Source of the DNA: Spodoptera frugiperda
Taxonomy: Eukaryota > Arthropoda > Insecta > Lepidoptera > Noctuidae
NCBI RefSeq assembly: GCF_023101765.2
Contig: NC_064223.1
Location: 6,758,001-6,822,000, forward strand
Direction: 5' to 3'
Length of the DNA: 64,000 nt
Shown here: in pieces, positions 35,201-45,973 of the stretch
Layout of the letters: every line of letters starts with the position of its first letter
How positions within the stretch are numbered: position 1 is the stretch's first letter
Notes under the pieces: generated by a model
Seen by the model: only the letters and a program-made list of their open reading frames with translations
Told to the model about the DNA's origin: nothing
Database searches by the model: none
Program-made: the position numbers and the translations under genes

Positions 35201-37952
35201 TATACTTTTATCCGGAGCTGCGGACTACCTAGCGGGTTTACCGGGGCTCCGGCTCGAAAAGCAGGAGTAGGAACAGGGTGCATTTTAGTCTGTAAGAGTC
35301 TGACACTCCCTCTCGCCTCGCCCAAGGCGGGGGGAGAAGTCATTGGATGATTTTTCTCTCTTCAAAAAGTATACTTATATTCAATTAACTATTTATTTAG
35401 AGTAAAATATGTACCGACCTACAAAATTAACGTATACGTACACGTACCTACCACGTACAATGACATAGCCCAAAAGTAAACCATGACACTAGTTCTTTAA
35501 CTTGTATGTAATTGACTTGTGTTCTATCTACAGTTTATTGATCAGAATGCCTTTCAATAATTTCCAGTGTTGGCCATGGACAACATCCCGCTGTGGCTGG
35601 CGCTAGTGTGCTCCCTCGCGCTGGGGGCCTTAGTGGCGGTGTGTGTGCGCATGTTCCTCGTGCCCTACTACAAACGCCGGCTCGTTGCTCCGCCAGTCAA
35701 CTTCTCGCTTGGATTATCTAACGGTAAGGGACTATTTCATTTAAACTTTAGTTTCACATTGTGCTAATATATGTGTTAATTCTATGTCCGTGTTTTAATT
35801 GTTACAGAAACAACTCCAGCGAACACTCCAACTCACTCAAACAAAAGCAGCATTCCACAACGACCAACGTCCCTGTTATCTGAAGATGGTAAAGTGCTCG
35901 AAGCGATCGCAGAAAGTGCTGAGATGGTCACCCTCAGTGACGCCGACAAGACATCAGTTGGCGTGATGAACGCCAGGAACCGAGCACTCCTGGCTACCAT
36001 GGACGACTGCAGCATCCTGTCCAGAAGTCTCAGTCCACCAAACAAGTCTCGCTTACAACTGATAGACGCAGATCCACAGATTAACACCTTGAAGTACATA
36101 GATGAAACGTTGAGTTGTTGCAAAAGTTTGGATTCGGCGCAAATGGCTGGCATGGGCGAGAGTTACGACTCTAGGAACGGTTTCTTGGGCGATTCGTGTG
36201 ACACGATCGCGCGCGGGGAGTTCGACAGACTGGCGGCAGCTAGGGCAACGCATTGTGTGGAATTTGATACACCACCACCACGGCTTGATAAGGTGAGCAA
36301 AGCATTTAAAAGCACAGTACTGTAATATTTGTTACATCTCCTTTGATTGACATGAACACAATACTTAGACAGACGCGTGATGATTTTGTTTGGCATTGCC
36401 CAAAGTTTGGTTTCTTAGCTATGACGATGGTTAGTTTTATATTAATTTGATTGATATTTGCAGGGTCCGGACGGCGGCAGCGCGTGGAGCATCGAGCGGT
36501 GCGCGGGCGTGGAGGCGGTGAGCGCGCGCGCGGCGGGCATCACTCCCAACTCGAGCGCGGCGCCGCTGCTGCGCGCCGTGTCCCCGCCGCCCGCGCCGCC
36601 GCCGCCCCCGCCGCCCGACGCGCTGCGACTCTTCTCCTTCCTCCAGGTCCTCACTGCCACCTTTGGAGCATTTGCACACGGTGGCAATGATGTAAGGTAA
36701 ACATCTCCCTACAATTCGTTTTATGAAATTAACTAGCTACTCCCGCGCGGTTTCACCCGCTCTGCTTGGCTCCTATTGATCATAGCGTGATGTTTTATAG
36801 CCTATAACCTTCCTCGATAAATGCACTATTCAACACAAAAAGAATTATTCAAATCGGACCAGTAGTTGTAGTTCTGGAGATTAGCGCGTTCAAACGAACA
36901 AACAAACAAACAATCAAACAAATAAACTCTTCAACTTTATAATATTAGTATAGAAGTATAGATATTACGAAATTTATATTTTAAAAATATTAATGAAGAA
37001 ACAAATAACATGAGTTTTGTCCCGCAGTAATGCAATTGGACCTCTGGTGGCTCTGTGGCTGTTATACTCCGAGGGAGGAGCTCACTCTCGGGCGGAGACT
37101 CCTCTGGCCATCCTGGTGTTTGGCGGTGTCGGCATCGCGCTGGGACTCTGGCTATGGGGCCGTCGTGTCATCCGTACTGTTGGCGAAGATCTAACTAGCA
37201 TTACACCTGATACGTAAGTCTGCACTATGTTTTATTATGTAAAGTATTTGTAGAATGTATAGTAAGGAAAGTGTTTCAACTTACATTTAGGTATACCCTA
37301 GATGACAGTGATCCTGTGGCCGTTATCTATATCTACGTCTTAGCTGCGGACTACTTAGCGGATTTACCATAGCTCCGGCTCGACAAGCACGAGTAGGAAC
37401 AGGGTGGTTTTTAGTAAGTAAGAGTCTGACACTCCCTCTCCCCTAGCCCTGGCGAGAGAAGTGGTTGGATGATGTTCCCCCTTAAAAAAGGTGTCGTACG
37501 TCTGTAAACTGTTTGTTTAAATAATATTCATTTTCCCAGTGGTTTCACCATTGAGCTGGGCGCCGCTCTGACTGTCCTGGTGGCCAGCAAGGCTGGGCTA
37601 CCAGTTTCCACAACTCATTGCAAAGTTGGCTCGGTCGTCTGCATCGGATATTTCTCCGACAAACCTGTTGATTGGAGTTTGTTTCGGTATGTATAGGTGA
37701 CCTACCTAAATAATGATTTGTAATTGACGAGAGTAAGTTACATGCCGCTTATATTAAGGCTGTATATTCCAAAAAGTGATCACATATCGCGCATTCGTGT
37801 TCGAGGTTTTCTTGAAATGTTTAATAACATTATTATATTTCAACCTTGACTGTGATTCCAGGAACATAATATTCGCGTGGGTGGTGACTGTCCCTGCGGT
37901 GGCCGCCATTGCGGCGCTCGCCATGCTGGCCCTAGAAACATTCGTCGTATAG
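32249..37952 (+). CDS. Sodium-dependent phosphate transporter, PiT/SLC20 family
   Basis: PiT proteins carry inorganic phosphate with sodium across the plasma membrane. Nine coding exons: 32249-32441, 32706-32951, 34987-35169, 35568-35723, 35808-36292, 36464-36696, 37028-37213, 37540-37686, 37862-37952. Phases agree throughout and yield 639 residues, close to animal SLC20. Both inverted signature repeats are present: [18 protein letters not shown] near the N-terminus and [16 protein letters not shown] near the C-terminus, the latter split by an intron inside its serine codon. Also seen: [16 protein letters not shown] and [18 protein letters not shown], the paired substrate-site helices. Exons 5 and most of 6 form the long cytoplasmic loop, Ser-rich with a proline run, as in the family. 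Three copies of one short repeat lie in its introns. Confidence 0.97.
33592..33745 (+). mobile_element. Short interspersed repeat, family 'GCTGCGGACTACC', copy 1
   Basis: About 150 bases: starts GAGCTGCGGACTACCTGG, has GCAGGAGTAGGAACGGGG, then TTTTTAGTCAGTAAGAGTCT, then CTAAGGCGGGAGAAGTCATT, and ends in GGATGATTTT plus an A-rich tail. It lies in a transporter intron. Five more copies, all plus-oriented, lie in the window. It resembles a moth SINE; the family name is not asserted. Confidence 0.75.
35214..35370 (+). mobile_element. Short interspersed repeat, copy 2
   Basis: Near-consensus copy in a transporter intron, with GCGGGTTTACCGGGGCTCC, GCAGGAGTAGGAACAGGG and GGCGGGGGGAGAAGTCATTG. Confidence 0.75.
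36732..36962 (+). repeat. Interspersed repeat ending in a CAAA-rich tail, possibly the 3' end of a non-LTR element
   Basis: Contains CGCGCGGTTTCACCCGCT, then GGAGATTAGCGCGTTCAAAC and a (CAAA)n-like tail, and ends CTTTATAATATTAGTATAGA. It lies in a transporter intron. A diverged relative is at 40505-40690. The layout resembles the 3' ends of RTE-type LINEs, but no reverse transcriptase sequence is here. Confidence 0.5.
37340..37490 (+). mobile_element. Short interspersed repeat, copy 3
   Basis: Diverged copy in a transporter intron; keeps TAGCTGCGGACTACTTAGCG and TAAGAGTCTGACACTCCCTC, and ends at an A-rich tail. Confidence 0.7.
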
Positions 37953-38691
37953 ATTACTTTGTTCCAACATCGAGGCGTATACTTAGATATTATAGTAATC
38001 AATTCCTAGTTTCCTTCTTTGATGGGCCATTGTTCAGCGTAATGTTGTAGTCACTTCAGCGAGACTCGAACTTTTATTTCTCAAAAACGTTGTTATTTTC
38101 GTTAATGAATTTGTAAACCTGCAAGGACTATTAATTACATAAATGAGCGCAGCCGTTATATACAATGTACGGTCGCTACGATCTAATCTATGTTTGTAGA
38201 TGATACATAGGATGTCGCAAATATTGTTCTTTTTCCTTCTACTACTTACTAACTGAAATGTAATAGTTGTTAGATTAATTCTACATAGTTAGTCCTAGGA
38301 CCAAAATTCTCGTCAATGCACCTTTTCCGTACCTATACTACAACTTCTACTGATCTTAGTACTCATTAGACGAACTGTGATTAAAAATCTAATTAAAATA
38401 AGATATTAAAATATATTACCTAATTGTTACTAAGTTTTACTTCATAGTTACAAGTTGAACTCAATCTGATTGTGTCTTTAAATGAACGGAACTATTTAAA
38501 TTCTAGGATTCAATATTTATATTCGTTACTTGTAGAACAGACTCAGTATCTTCCTGATTATTACAGATTCTTTAAAGGTCTTACTGTATTGGAAAAGGAA
38601 TTGCTGAAATACATATTTATTTTGAGTCCATTTTATGTCAAAGAGTACCTAAATTGGTAGTTATTAGCTACACATAATGTAGTTTGTACTA

Positions 38692-38697
38692 AATAAA
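38692..38697 (+). terminator. Candidate poly(A) signal of the PiT-type transporter
   Basis: AATAAA about 740 bases after the stop codon; the intervening sequence is AT-rich and repeat-free, as expected of a 3' UTR. A later AATAAA near 39246 is an alternative. Confidence 0.45.
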
Positions 38698-39667
38698 AAA
38701 TTGAAGAAACTGGAATTCGCTGTATCGTGAATTTTGATAACGTTTATCACGCGTAGGTACCTGATTATACATTGATATTGTACGGAAACGCCTTCGGAGC
38801 GCAAGTGCTAGTCTTATTTACTGCATGCTAGCTATGATTGTACCAGTTGCACTGGCCTACTAATGTTAATGTGTGTGTATTTCACATTCATAGAGGACTG
38901 ACTATTAGGAGTAGATGAGAGAGGCTTAAAGATAGCCAAGGCAAAGGATAACACTGTTGTATTGATTCATTGTGAAATTATCTTTGTTTAATAATTGCGA
39001 TAAGTGGGATATTGTATGATGCAATTTCCCTCAAGAGCACTTAAAGTCAATTCTGAAGTGCTGATGTTAGCTCGACGTACTTATTATAGGAGTATCTAAA
39101 ATCTATGTACTATATCGAACGACTCAATATTTTTCGTCCCTCGTTGTTACCGATGTTTCAAAACTATTTGTTCATAAGAATGTCATACAAGAAAATATAC
39201 TTAGCGTTATTTATACATTGGCAATGCATCGCGTTTTTTGTAAACAAATAAATGTGTCGTATGGATTTCAAACTACTTAACAATAGGATTATTATTGTTG
39301 AATAAACATAGTTGAAAATGTTTTGTTTTATTGAATTACTTTATTTGCAGTAGCTATGAGTGGAAATAAAATCATTTACCGGCTCAATATTGAATGGACT
39401 GCGCTAGCGCCTACTCAATGTGAGCAGCATTAGATTTTTATAAAGAACCTCAATGGTGGTGTTCCCTTTTTAACATTTAATTCTAATTACAAAATACCTT
39501 AACTGGTTCTTCGAGGGTATATATAAGTGCCCCTCTCAAGACGAGTCAAACGAAGCCACCTTTTCACAAAATACCTCGTCGTAGACTTTGAACCTATTTA
39601 ACTTGGGATTGGTTTATACCAGATAAGCATTATACTAAGTAAGATAGCTTCGCAGCACGCAATTTCA

Positions 39668-39970
39668 GCTCGTAGTACGTAGCTCGTAACTCGTAGTGCG
39701 TAGCTCGTAACTCGTAGTGCGTAGCTCGTAACTCGTAGTGCGTAGCTCGTAACTCGTAGTGCGTAGCTCGTAACTCGTAGTGCGTAGCTCGTAACTCGTA
39801 GTGCGTAGCTCGTAACTCGTAGTGCGTAGCTCGTAACTCGTAGTGCGTAGTTCGTAACTCGTAGTGCGTAGCTCGTAACTCGTAGTGCGTAGCTCGTAAC
39901 TCGTAGTGCGTAGCTCGTAACTCGTAGTGCGTAGCTCGTAACTCGTAGTGCGTAGCTCGTAGCGCGTAAC
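39668..39970. repeat. 21-bp tandem repeat array, about 14 copies
   Basis: The unit CGTAGCTCGTAACTCGTAGTG repeats head to tail with very few changes (one T variant near 39846). Each unit is itself built of GTA/CTCGTA half-units. Because 21 is a multiple of 3, the minus strand is open and reads a heptapeptide repeat (ALRVTSY), which is a by-product and not a gene. Very similar units suggest recent expansion. It abuts the hairpin at 39991-40053. Confidence 0.95.
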
Positions 39971-39990
39971 TCGCAGTGCATAGTTCGCTG

Positions 39991-40053
39991 CGCTGCAGAC
40001 TACATACTATGAACTAGGTCCTATACCTAGTTTATAGTATGTAGTCTGCAGCG
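39991..40053. repeat. Near-perfect 28-bp hairpin beside the tandem array
   Basis: Arms 39991-40018 and 40026-40053 are inverted copies with one mismatch, separated by the 7-base loop TCCTATA. The arms begin CGCTGCAGACTACATACTAT. Degraded tandem-like words (CGTAGCTCGTAGC) resume just after it. Confidence 0.9.
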
Positions 40054-40504
40054 CGAAGTTGCAGCACGCAGTTCGTAGCTCGTAGCTCGTAGCACGTAGT
40101 TCGAAACGCGTACCTAGCTGTGCTACTTCGCAATTAACCTCGTAGGCGCGCAAACAAAGTAGCTTTTAGCTTTCACTGTACGTGATATATACTTTTTTGT
40201 TGTTTGTTATAAATCTTTGTAGTAACAAAATGGCCAGGTTACGCGTTTTGTACAAGGTGTAAAGTTTGTATACTTTTCTGTGCGCACGAATCTTTGCTAC
40301 GCGCTACATTTGTCAAGGATTGTTGCGTATATTTTAAAAAGAAAGATAAAAGTTTGAACGCACTAATTCTCTGGAAACCACAGGTTCGAATTGAAAAATT
40401 ATCTTCTGGGTAGTCCATTTATTGAGTAACACCATATGCTATAAAATATCACGCTGCCTCGAATAGGAACTAATCAAAGCCAAACGCGACTGGAGCAGAT
40501 TAAC

Positions 40505-40690
40505 GTTCATAAAATAAGTGCCAGCTGCTCCCGCGGCGCCGCACCACTTGTTACTTGTTTTGATCGATAGCGCAATGTTTTATGGCTGACTAACTCTAAA
40601 AGATTGTTTACAATACGAAGCAGTTGTTTCTGAGATTAGAGCGTATGAACAAATAAAATCTTCAGTTTTATAATATTGACACGTTAATTT
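40505..40690 (+). repeat. Diverged relative of the 36732 repeat
   Basis: Shares CTGCTCCCGCGGC, ATAGCGCAATGTTTTATGGC, TGAGATTAGAGCGT, AACAAATAAAATCTTCAG and TTTATAATATTGA with that repeat, in the same order and with many changes. Confidence 0.45.
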
Positions 40691-41103
40691 CATATTTGAA
40701 AAATAAATATTAATATGAAAAATATATTAAAGTTCCTTAATAAAAATGTGTAACAGTAATAAATATGTTTAGATGTGCCTATATTCCTAAAATTATGAAC
40801 ACATCCTAATAACTAACTACTTTTGAACCAAACGTAGGTGCGTCTAATAACATGACCGGGGACTGTACAAATCACTACATAGATACATATACATATGCAA
40901 CTACAAATGCATAATATGTACGCATAAATAAAAGTACTCATATCTATGTAGGTACGTACGTAAGATACATATAAATATTCATCTCTAGTCTATAATTATT
41001 TATCTAAATGTTTCTAGATTCTAGATAAAACGGTTTTTCCCCTAGCAGAGACCGAAGAACTTGTTTAGGGTATACAGTATCTACGCTTATACGTACAGAG
41101 TAA

Positions 41104-41290
41104 GGCCAGCCGTACACGGACTGCTTCAAGCAGTTATAACCGACTGCTTGAAGCCGCGACTGCGCGATGAACTATAGCCATTCATTCGCTGCCGTACACA
41201 CGACTGCTCGAGCAGTCGCGACCGCTTCAAGCCGTCAACAGCTTCAAGCAGTCGACGCCGACCGCTCGAGCAGTCCGTGTACGGCCGCCC
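41104..41290. mobile_element. MITE with inverted ends and TAA duplication, PIF/Harbinger-like
   Basis: Left end GGCCAGCCGTACACGGACTG; right end, inverted, GGGCGGCCGTACACGGACTG. TAA flanks both sides (41101-41103 and 41291-41293), the 3-bp target duplication typical of PIF/Harbinger. The interior is filled with alternating direct and inverted copies of ACTGCTTCAAGCAGT-like words. No transposase. Confidence 0.75.
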
Positions 41291-41469
41291 TAAAATGTCA
41301 TCAAAGTCTCTCGTGTATACATATAGATATATAAAAATATAGAAATTATAAAACACGATACTTTGAATAAGCAAAGCAAAAGCTTAAAATACATTAATTC
41401 CTTGTTTTAACATTCCCAAAAGGGCAATGTGACCATACTGCTGTGACTAGTACGATATGCATACATGTA

Positions 41470-43626
41470 GGGGCAACTACCCAATTGCTAGCACTGCACC
41501 AAATTATCAGCACTCTGAATAAATCGACCAATTCTAAGGTTTTCACTTACTAATTTGGGTTTCCACACTAATAAATAAATAAATACATGTTTTTGGAATC
41601 CTGCTATTGGGAAAATTATACTTTGAGACCTCAAATTGGCGGAAATTGTGTAAACAAACATTTGTGTTCTGCAGTTTCTTCTGTTTTTGCCTATTTCTTG
41701 TGATCGTCAGTTAGGACATGTGTTTACATTATATGATATATCATATCTTTTACAAATTTAATATTGAAACTATCGATTTCTCTGATATTTGAGATATTTT
41801 TTTATGATAATCTGAAGAGGAGAATTTGAGATTCTGGTGATTAATTGGTAAAATACGTAGTGCTGATAAATGGATCGAATATTTTGTAAATTCTAAATTA
41901 TCAGCACTGGTGATGATAAATGGAAAAAAGTACATAAATACAAATTTCATATTTTTTAATGTAAATTATGTTTATTTTATGCAAAGAATTAATTTTGTTT
42001 TGTAAAAGTAATTTATACCATCAAAATCCAAATGTTAGCATGGTGCTGATAATTGGATCAGAAGCATGCTGATAAATTGGTTTCCCTAGAATTTCATCAT
42101 CTCTTCTTATTTCTTTTTATTTATTTTTTCTCTTCTTATTTTTTGTTTTATTACCAGTAATATTAGCAGAAGAATTTTGTAGATGGTACCTATGCAAGCT
42201 ACGACAACTTCTATAACAAATAAACAATGTTATAACTTATAATATTACTGGAGATTGTCTTAGTAGTGCGCAATTTGTATATCTTGATAGTCAATAATAT
42301 TTACTAACACCAGTCAAATTACAAGACATTTTGATTACTGAAAAAACATCTGAACGAAAAGGTGTTAAAAAAAGAGATTGACTGGGCCATCGTACGTAAT
42401 CGTGCAATAGACCATCGTAATTCGTTGCCATGAAATAGACTAAACAATTTAATACGAGAAATGTCAACAAAAGTATGTGTATAGGTAGTATTGTGTATTT
42501 TATTTAAAACGTAAAATTAATGTATTATTGATATGATAACAATTTAAATTATACCTTTAGACAGAAGGTCTCTTAAGTAGGGACTAATTAAAATAACCGA
42601 CTTGGTATTACATGGATCTCACATTTTTTTACGGTACATAAACTGATGAGGTGCAGGACTTGGATTTTTTTACAGAATGTTTTTGATGGTATCTCACTTC
42701 TTTTTGTAGATTCAATTATTCCATTAAACAATGAAATGTAACTGCATCAATAACTTTGTAATCTCATACATTTATATGGGTTAACAAAGTTATTGGTGTG
42801 ATGACATTGTAACTATATAAATAACTTTGTAATCCCATACATTTTTATAGGATTACAAAGTTATTGATGCAGTTGATGTATCTTAAAAACTGGACTGAAT
42901 TTACAAAATATTTGATTTTTCCCTTAATGTAGGTACTAACTACTAATTTTATGCAAAAAATTTAAGCTTCTATGTCTGTTAGAAGTGCCTTATACTTTTG
43001 ATGATCTGTCAGTCAGTGACAAAATTTCGAAACTTTGACGTGTTATAATTCTTAAAGTAATGAATAAAATTTAATGAAAATTCAAATATACCATTTTTGT
43101 ACAATGCCTGCTTAGTATCTGAAAATTCAGGCTTCTTGATTTATCCACAACGAAGTTATAGGCGGTCGAAATTGGCCTGAATGGTTTCGAGAAAAGGATG
43201 GTACTTCTGTGACGCTTTTTTTTGCTCGACTTATACAGATAAAAGTATTATTAGATTATAAGTAATTATTATGTTACTTACTTACTAACTATATAAAAAA
43301 TAATTAAAAATAGATTTTAATAATGTAACTAATTTTTTTTAATGCAATTCCTAATAGTGATAGTTAGGTGCTGATAATTGGGTTGCTCTATGCTAGTAAT
43401 TGGTGGAGATGGTGCCAGTAAATGGTGACAGACCCATTTTTTATTCTTACTTGTCTAAATAATCTTGGATAGAGGTCAATCATGTTTTTCTTTTATTATC
43501 GTCTTTCTTATTAAATATTATAACTATTAAAATTTGCCTTAACGGGTAAAAGCCTTTTTTTCACAATAATAAATTGGCTTAAATTAGGACTAACCCTTAA
43601 AGTGCTGATAATTGGGTAGTTTACCC
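41470..43626. mobile_element. 2.2-kb non-autonomous DNA transposon with repeated TGCTGATAATTGG motif
   Basis: Left end GGGGCAACTACCCAATTGCT and right end, inverted, GGGTAAACTACCCAATTATC form imperfect terminal inverted repeats; TA lies outside both. The word TGCTGATAA(T/A)TGG or its inverse recurs at about 41490, 41860, 41896, 42041, 42070, 43369 and 43603, clustered toward the ends like transposase-binding sites. No open frame of useful length is inside, so it is non-autonomous or decayed. Superfamily not assigned. Confidence 0.65.
42735..42880. repeat. Nested inverted duplication inside the 2.2-kb transposon
   Basis: The word AATAACTTTGTAATC(T/C)CATACATTT occurs twice directly (near 42750 and 42820), and its inverse ACAAAGTTATTG(G/A)TG follows each copy. 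The outer arms ACTGCATCAATAACTTTGTA and its inverse (near 42855-42875) pair to a long stem. Confidence 0.7.
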
Positions 43627-43961
43627 TATGTTTAGTCACTATTTTGCTTTTTATTGCTGTGGTGAAAGCATCAATATTTTAGATGAGGAAAACCAAAATA
43701 CCTAGTGTGAGTAACCATTTGCGTCAAAATAAGTTAACATTTAGCTAAATTAAATATTCATGATATTATTATGTAAGTATTTAATAACCATTTTCCTTAA
43801 GCCCACGTACGTAAGCATTTCTCTTTTATTTGGAAAACATAGCCGTTAGGTACCTACGTGGTGGCGGATTGCGCAAGCATTATTTTTAGGCATCGTACTC
43901 AAAAAATACTACTTATATGAGTTGGGTTTAGATAAGATGGTTATTACGAAAACTAACTGCA

Positions 43962-44112
43962 TAGCTGCGGACTACCTGACTGGTTTACCGGGGCTCCAGC
44001 TCGAAAAGCAGAAGTAGGAACGGAGTGGTTTTTAGTCAGTAAGAGTCTGACACTCCCTTTCACCTCGTCTAAGGCGGCAGAAGTAAGTGAATGATTTTCA
44101 CCCCTCAAAAAA
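43962..44112 (+). mobile_element. Short interspersed repeat, copy 4
   Basis: Same family and orientation as 33592-33745; contains ATAGCTGCGGACTACCTGAC, GTAAGAGTCTGACACTCCC and an A-rich tail. Confidence 0.75.
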
Positions 44113-44828
44113 AGAATATGCATTTATTTTGCGTACGCTCCTCACACAAAATGCCAGCATGAAGAACTCTTGTACTTAACGTATTGTTTCTGCGTTTAGT
44201 CCGGTAAGTGTTTTTAAGTTTATGGGGAGGGCTCCACAAAAATGATGGCGCAAAAAAGGTATCTGGTTACATGATCAGCAACATAGTCGTGATATTCTGT
44301 GCTTGTGATGCCTCTGTTCGTAACCGTTTACTATCAAGTAGTGACCCGTAAGCTTTGTAGCTACTCTTAGCTGGTATAAAAAAAAACTAACTAATATTGA
44401 ATCGCAATTTGAATTAGAACAGAACAGTCCTCTTTTGCACGGTACCTTTAGTAATTGCTACTCTTGCTACGTCTTTAATCTGAAATTGTTAACCTACCTC
44501 CTATTTACAGCTTTTCATCGTTATTGTACCTACCTTTGGTACCAAAGTAACACGCTCCTTGTCACCTATCCTCTAGAACTAACTAGCTATATCTTTGCTC
44601 AATAAAAAACACTTTATCAAAGAAATATAAAGTTGGTACTTTACGCTAAAATTTCATGGCTGAAACAGAGCTAGGTAAGTTTTAGTAAGTCACGTTATTC
44701 CACTGTTTACTTGCGTCTAGCACTGGACGCCAGGTTTGGATCGATAGTTGCAGCTAGACAGATAATTCTTATGTTCTTACTTGTGTACCTAGATCATAAA
44801 ATATATGTGCACCATTGCTTGTCTTATT

Positions 44829-44946
44829 TGTTTTTTTTATGGAATAGGTGGCAAACTAGCAGCCGAGTCACCTGATGGTAAGCGATCAGCGCCGCCCATG
44901 CAATCCCAGAGGAGTCACAGTGCGTTGCCGGCCTTTTAAAAAGGAG
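44829..44946 (+). repeat. Interspersed repeat with CACCTGATGGTAAGCGATC core
   Basis: Contains GGCAAACTAGCAGCCGAGTC, then the core, then GCGTTGCCGGCCTTTT. A related, shorter copy is at 50545-50627 and a fragment near 24540. Class unknown. Confidence 0.55.
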
Positions 44947-45973
44947 TATGCTTAATGCAATAAAATGAGTACCTAACTACTTTCCAAACATAAAATAAAT
45001 AAATACAATGTGGTAATGAAAACTTAAACTTACCTATAGGTAGGTAAATAGCAAGTAAATAAACCTTTGTGGTTTAGTTATGATAGCTGTGGAAGGTAAG
45101 TACGTAAGTACTGAATATTTTGATTATGGAATGAATAAATGAAATGTAGGTATCTGGACACGTGTTCCTTTTGTAGAAGGAAAGATGAGATCATTGGGAT
45201 ATTGAAGGTCGTTCGTTAAAGTTCGTACGGGTTCGGGTCATTTCGCGTTAGACGCTTTTTTATTGTGTTTGCAGGTTTTGTTCAAAAGCATTTTGTAGAT
45301 CGAGCACCAACCATTTGAAGCGTGTGCGTCGTAGCTGACAGACAGTGCGGTCGCGTCGTGAATACTGTCGGTAATCCGGTTTCAATAAGTGTTGTAAACA
45401 AATTTTGAATCAAACCAGTTCCATCTCCAGTTGTGCAAAGGTTAGACGAGTTTACATTATATTTGTTTTTTAATTCAATTTTTATTTCTAAGTAAAAATA
45501 AACGAGGTTCGTATCAATGTGATCGTTGTTACATGTGATTAGTTTTATTGTTGTTCTGTGTCATCAAGACGAAGCATTTCATGTTCTTATTGGCAATTTA
45601 GCTACTTATATATTTTTTAATTTATTGACAACATGTTTTCTATATCTGATACTTTCGGTTTACTTAAAATCCTTCTATTAGTATGTGACCTTCTTTAATA
45701 ATTATGTTAATTAATTCAATAGAATATCTACCATCACCTACACGTCTCAAAGCATGTAGGTGATAAGTTATTGAATTAATCCCGTTATGTTTTAATAAAC
45801 ATTAAATATACATAGACGAAAACTTAGTTGGGTACCTACACTATACACTTCATTTGTCTATTTAAAAAAGCTTTTCAGTTTGGTAATAAAATTTCCACTT
45901 ATTTATTTAAAGCACAATATTTCTGGGTTCATAAGCTTTGCCTAACAACTAGCCTTGTCCTCTAACGTAATAT

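Noticed and set aside
36437..36700. Several overlapping Arg/Ala/Pro-rich frames around the transporter exon 6
   Set aside because: Shadows of the GC-rich coding exon; only the frame continuing the SLC20 signature is real.
39668..39970. CRISPR-like array
   Set aside because: The repeats are contiguous with no unique spacers, and the genome is eukaryotic.
39598..39981. A 127-codon minus-strand frame made of heptapeptide repeats
   Set aside because: It is a by-product of a 21-bp tandem repeat with no stop codon in that frame; there are no start context, splice signals or homology.
41126..41374. 82-codon minus-strand frame
   Set aside because: It lies across a palindromic MITE and its flank and has no recognisable domain.
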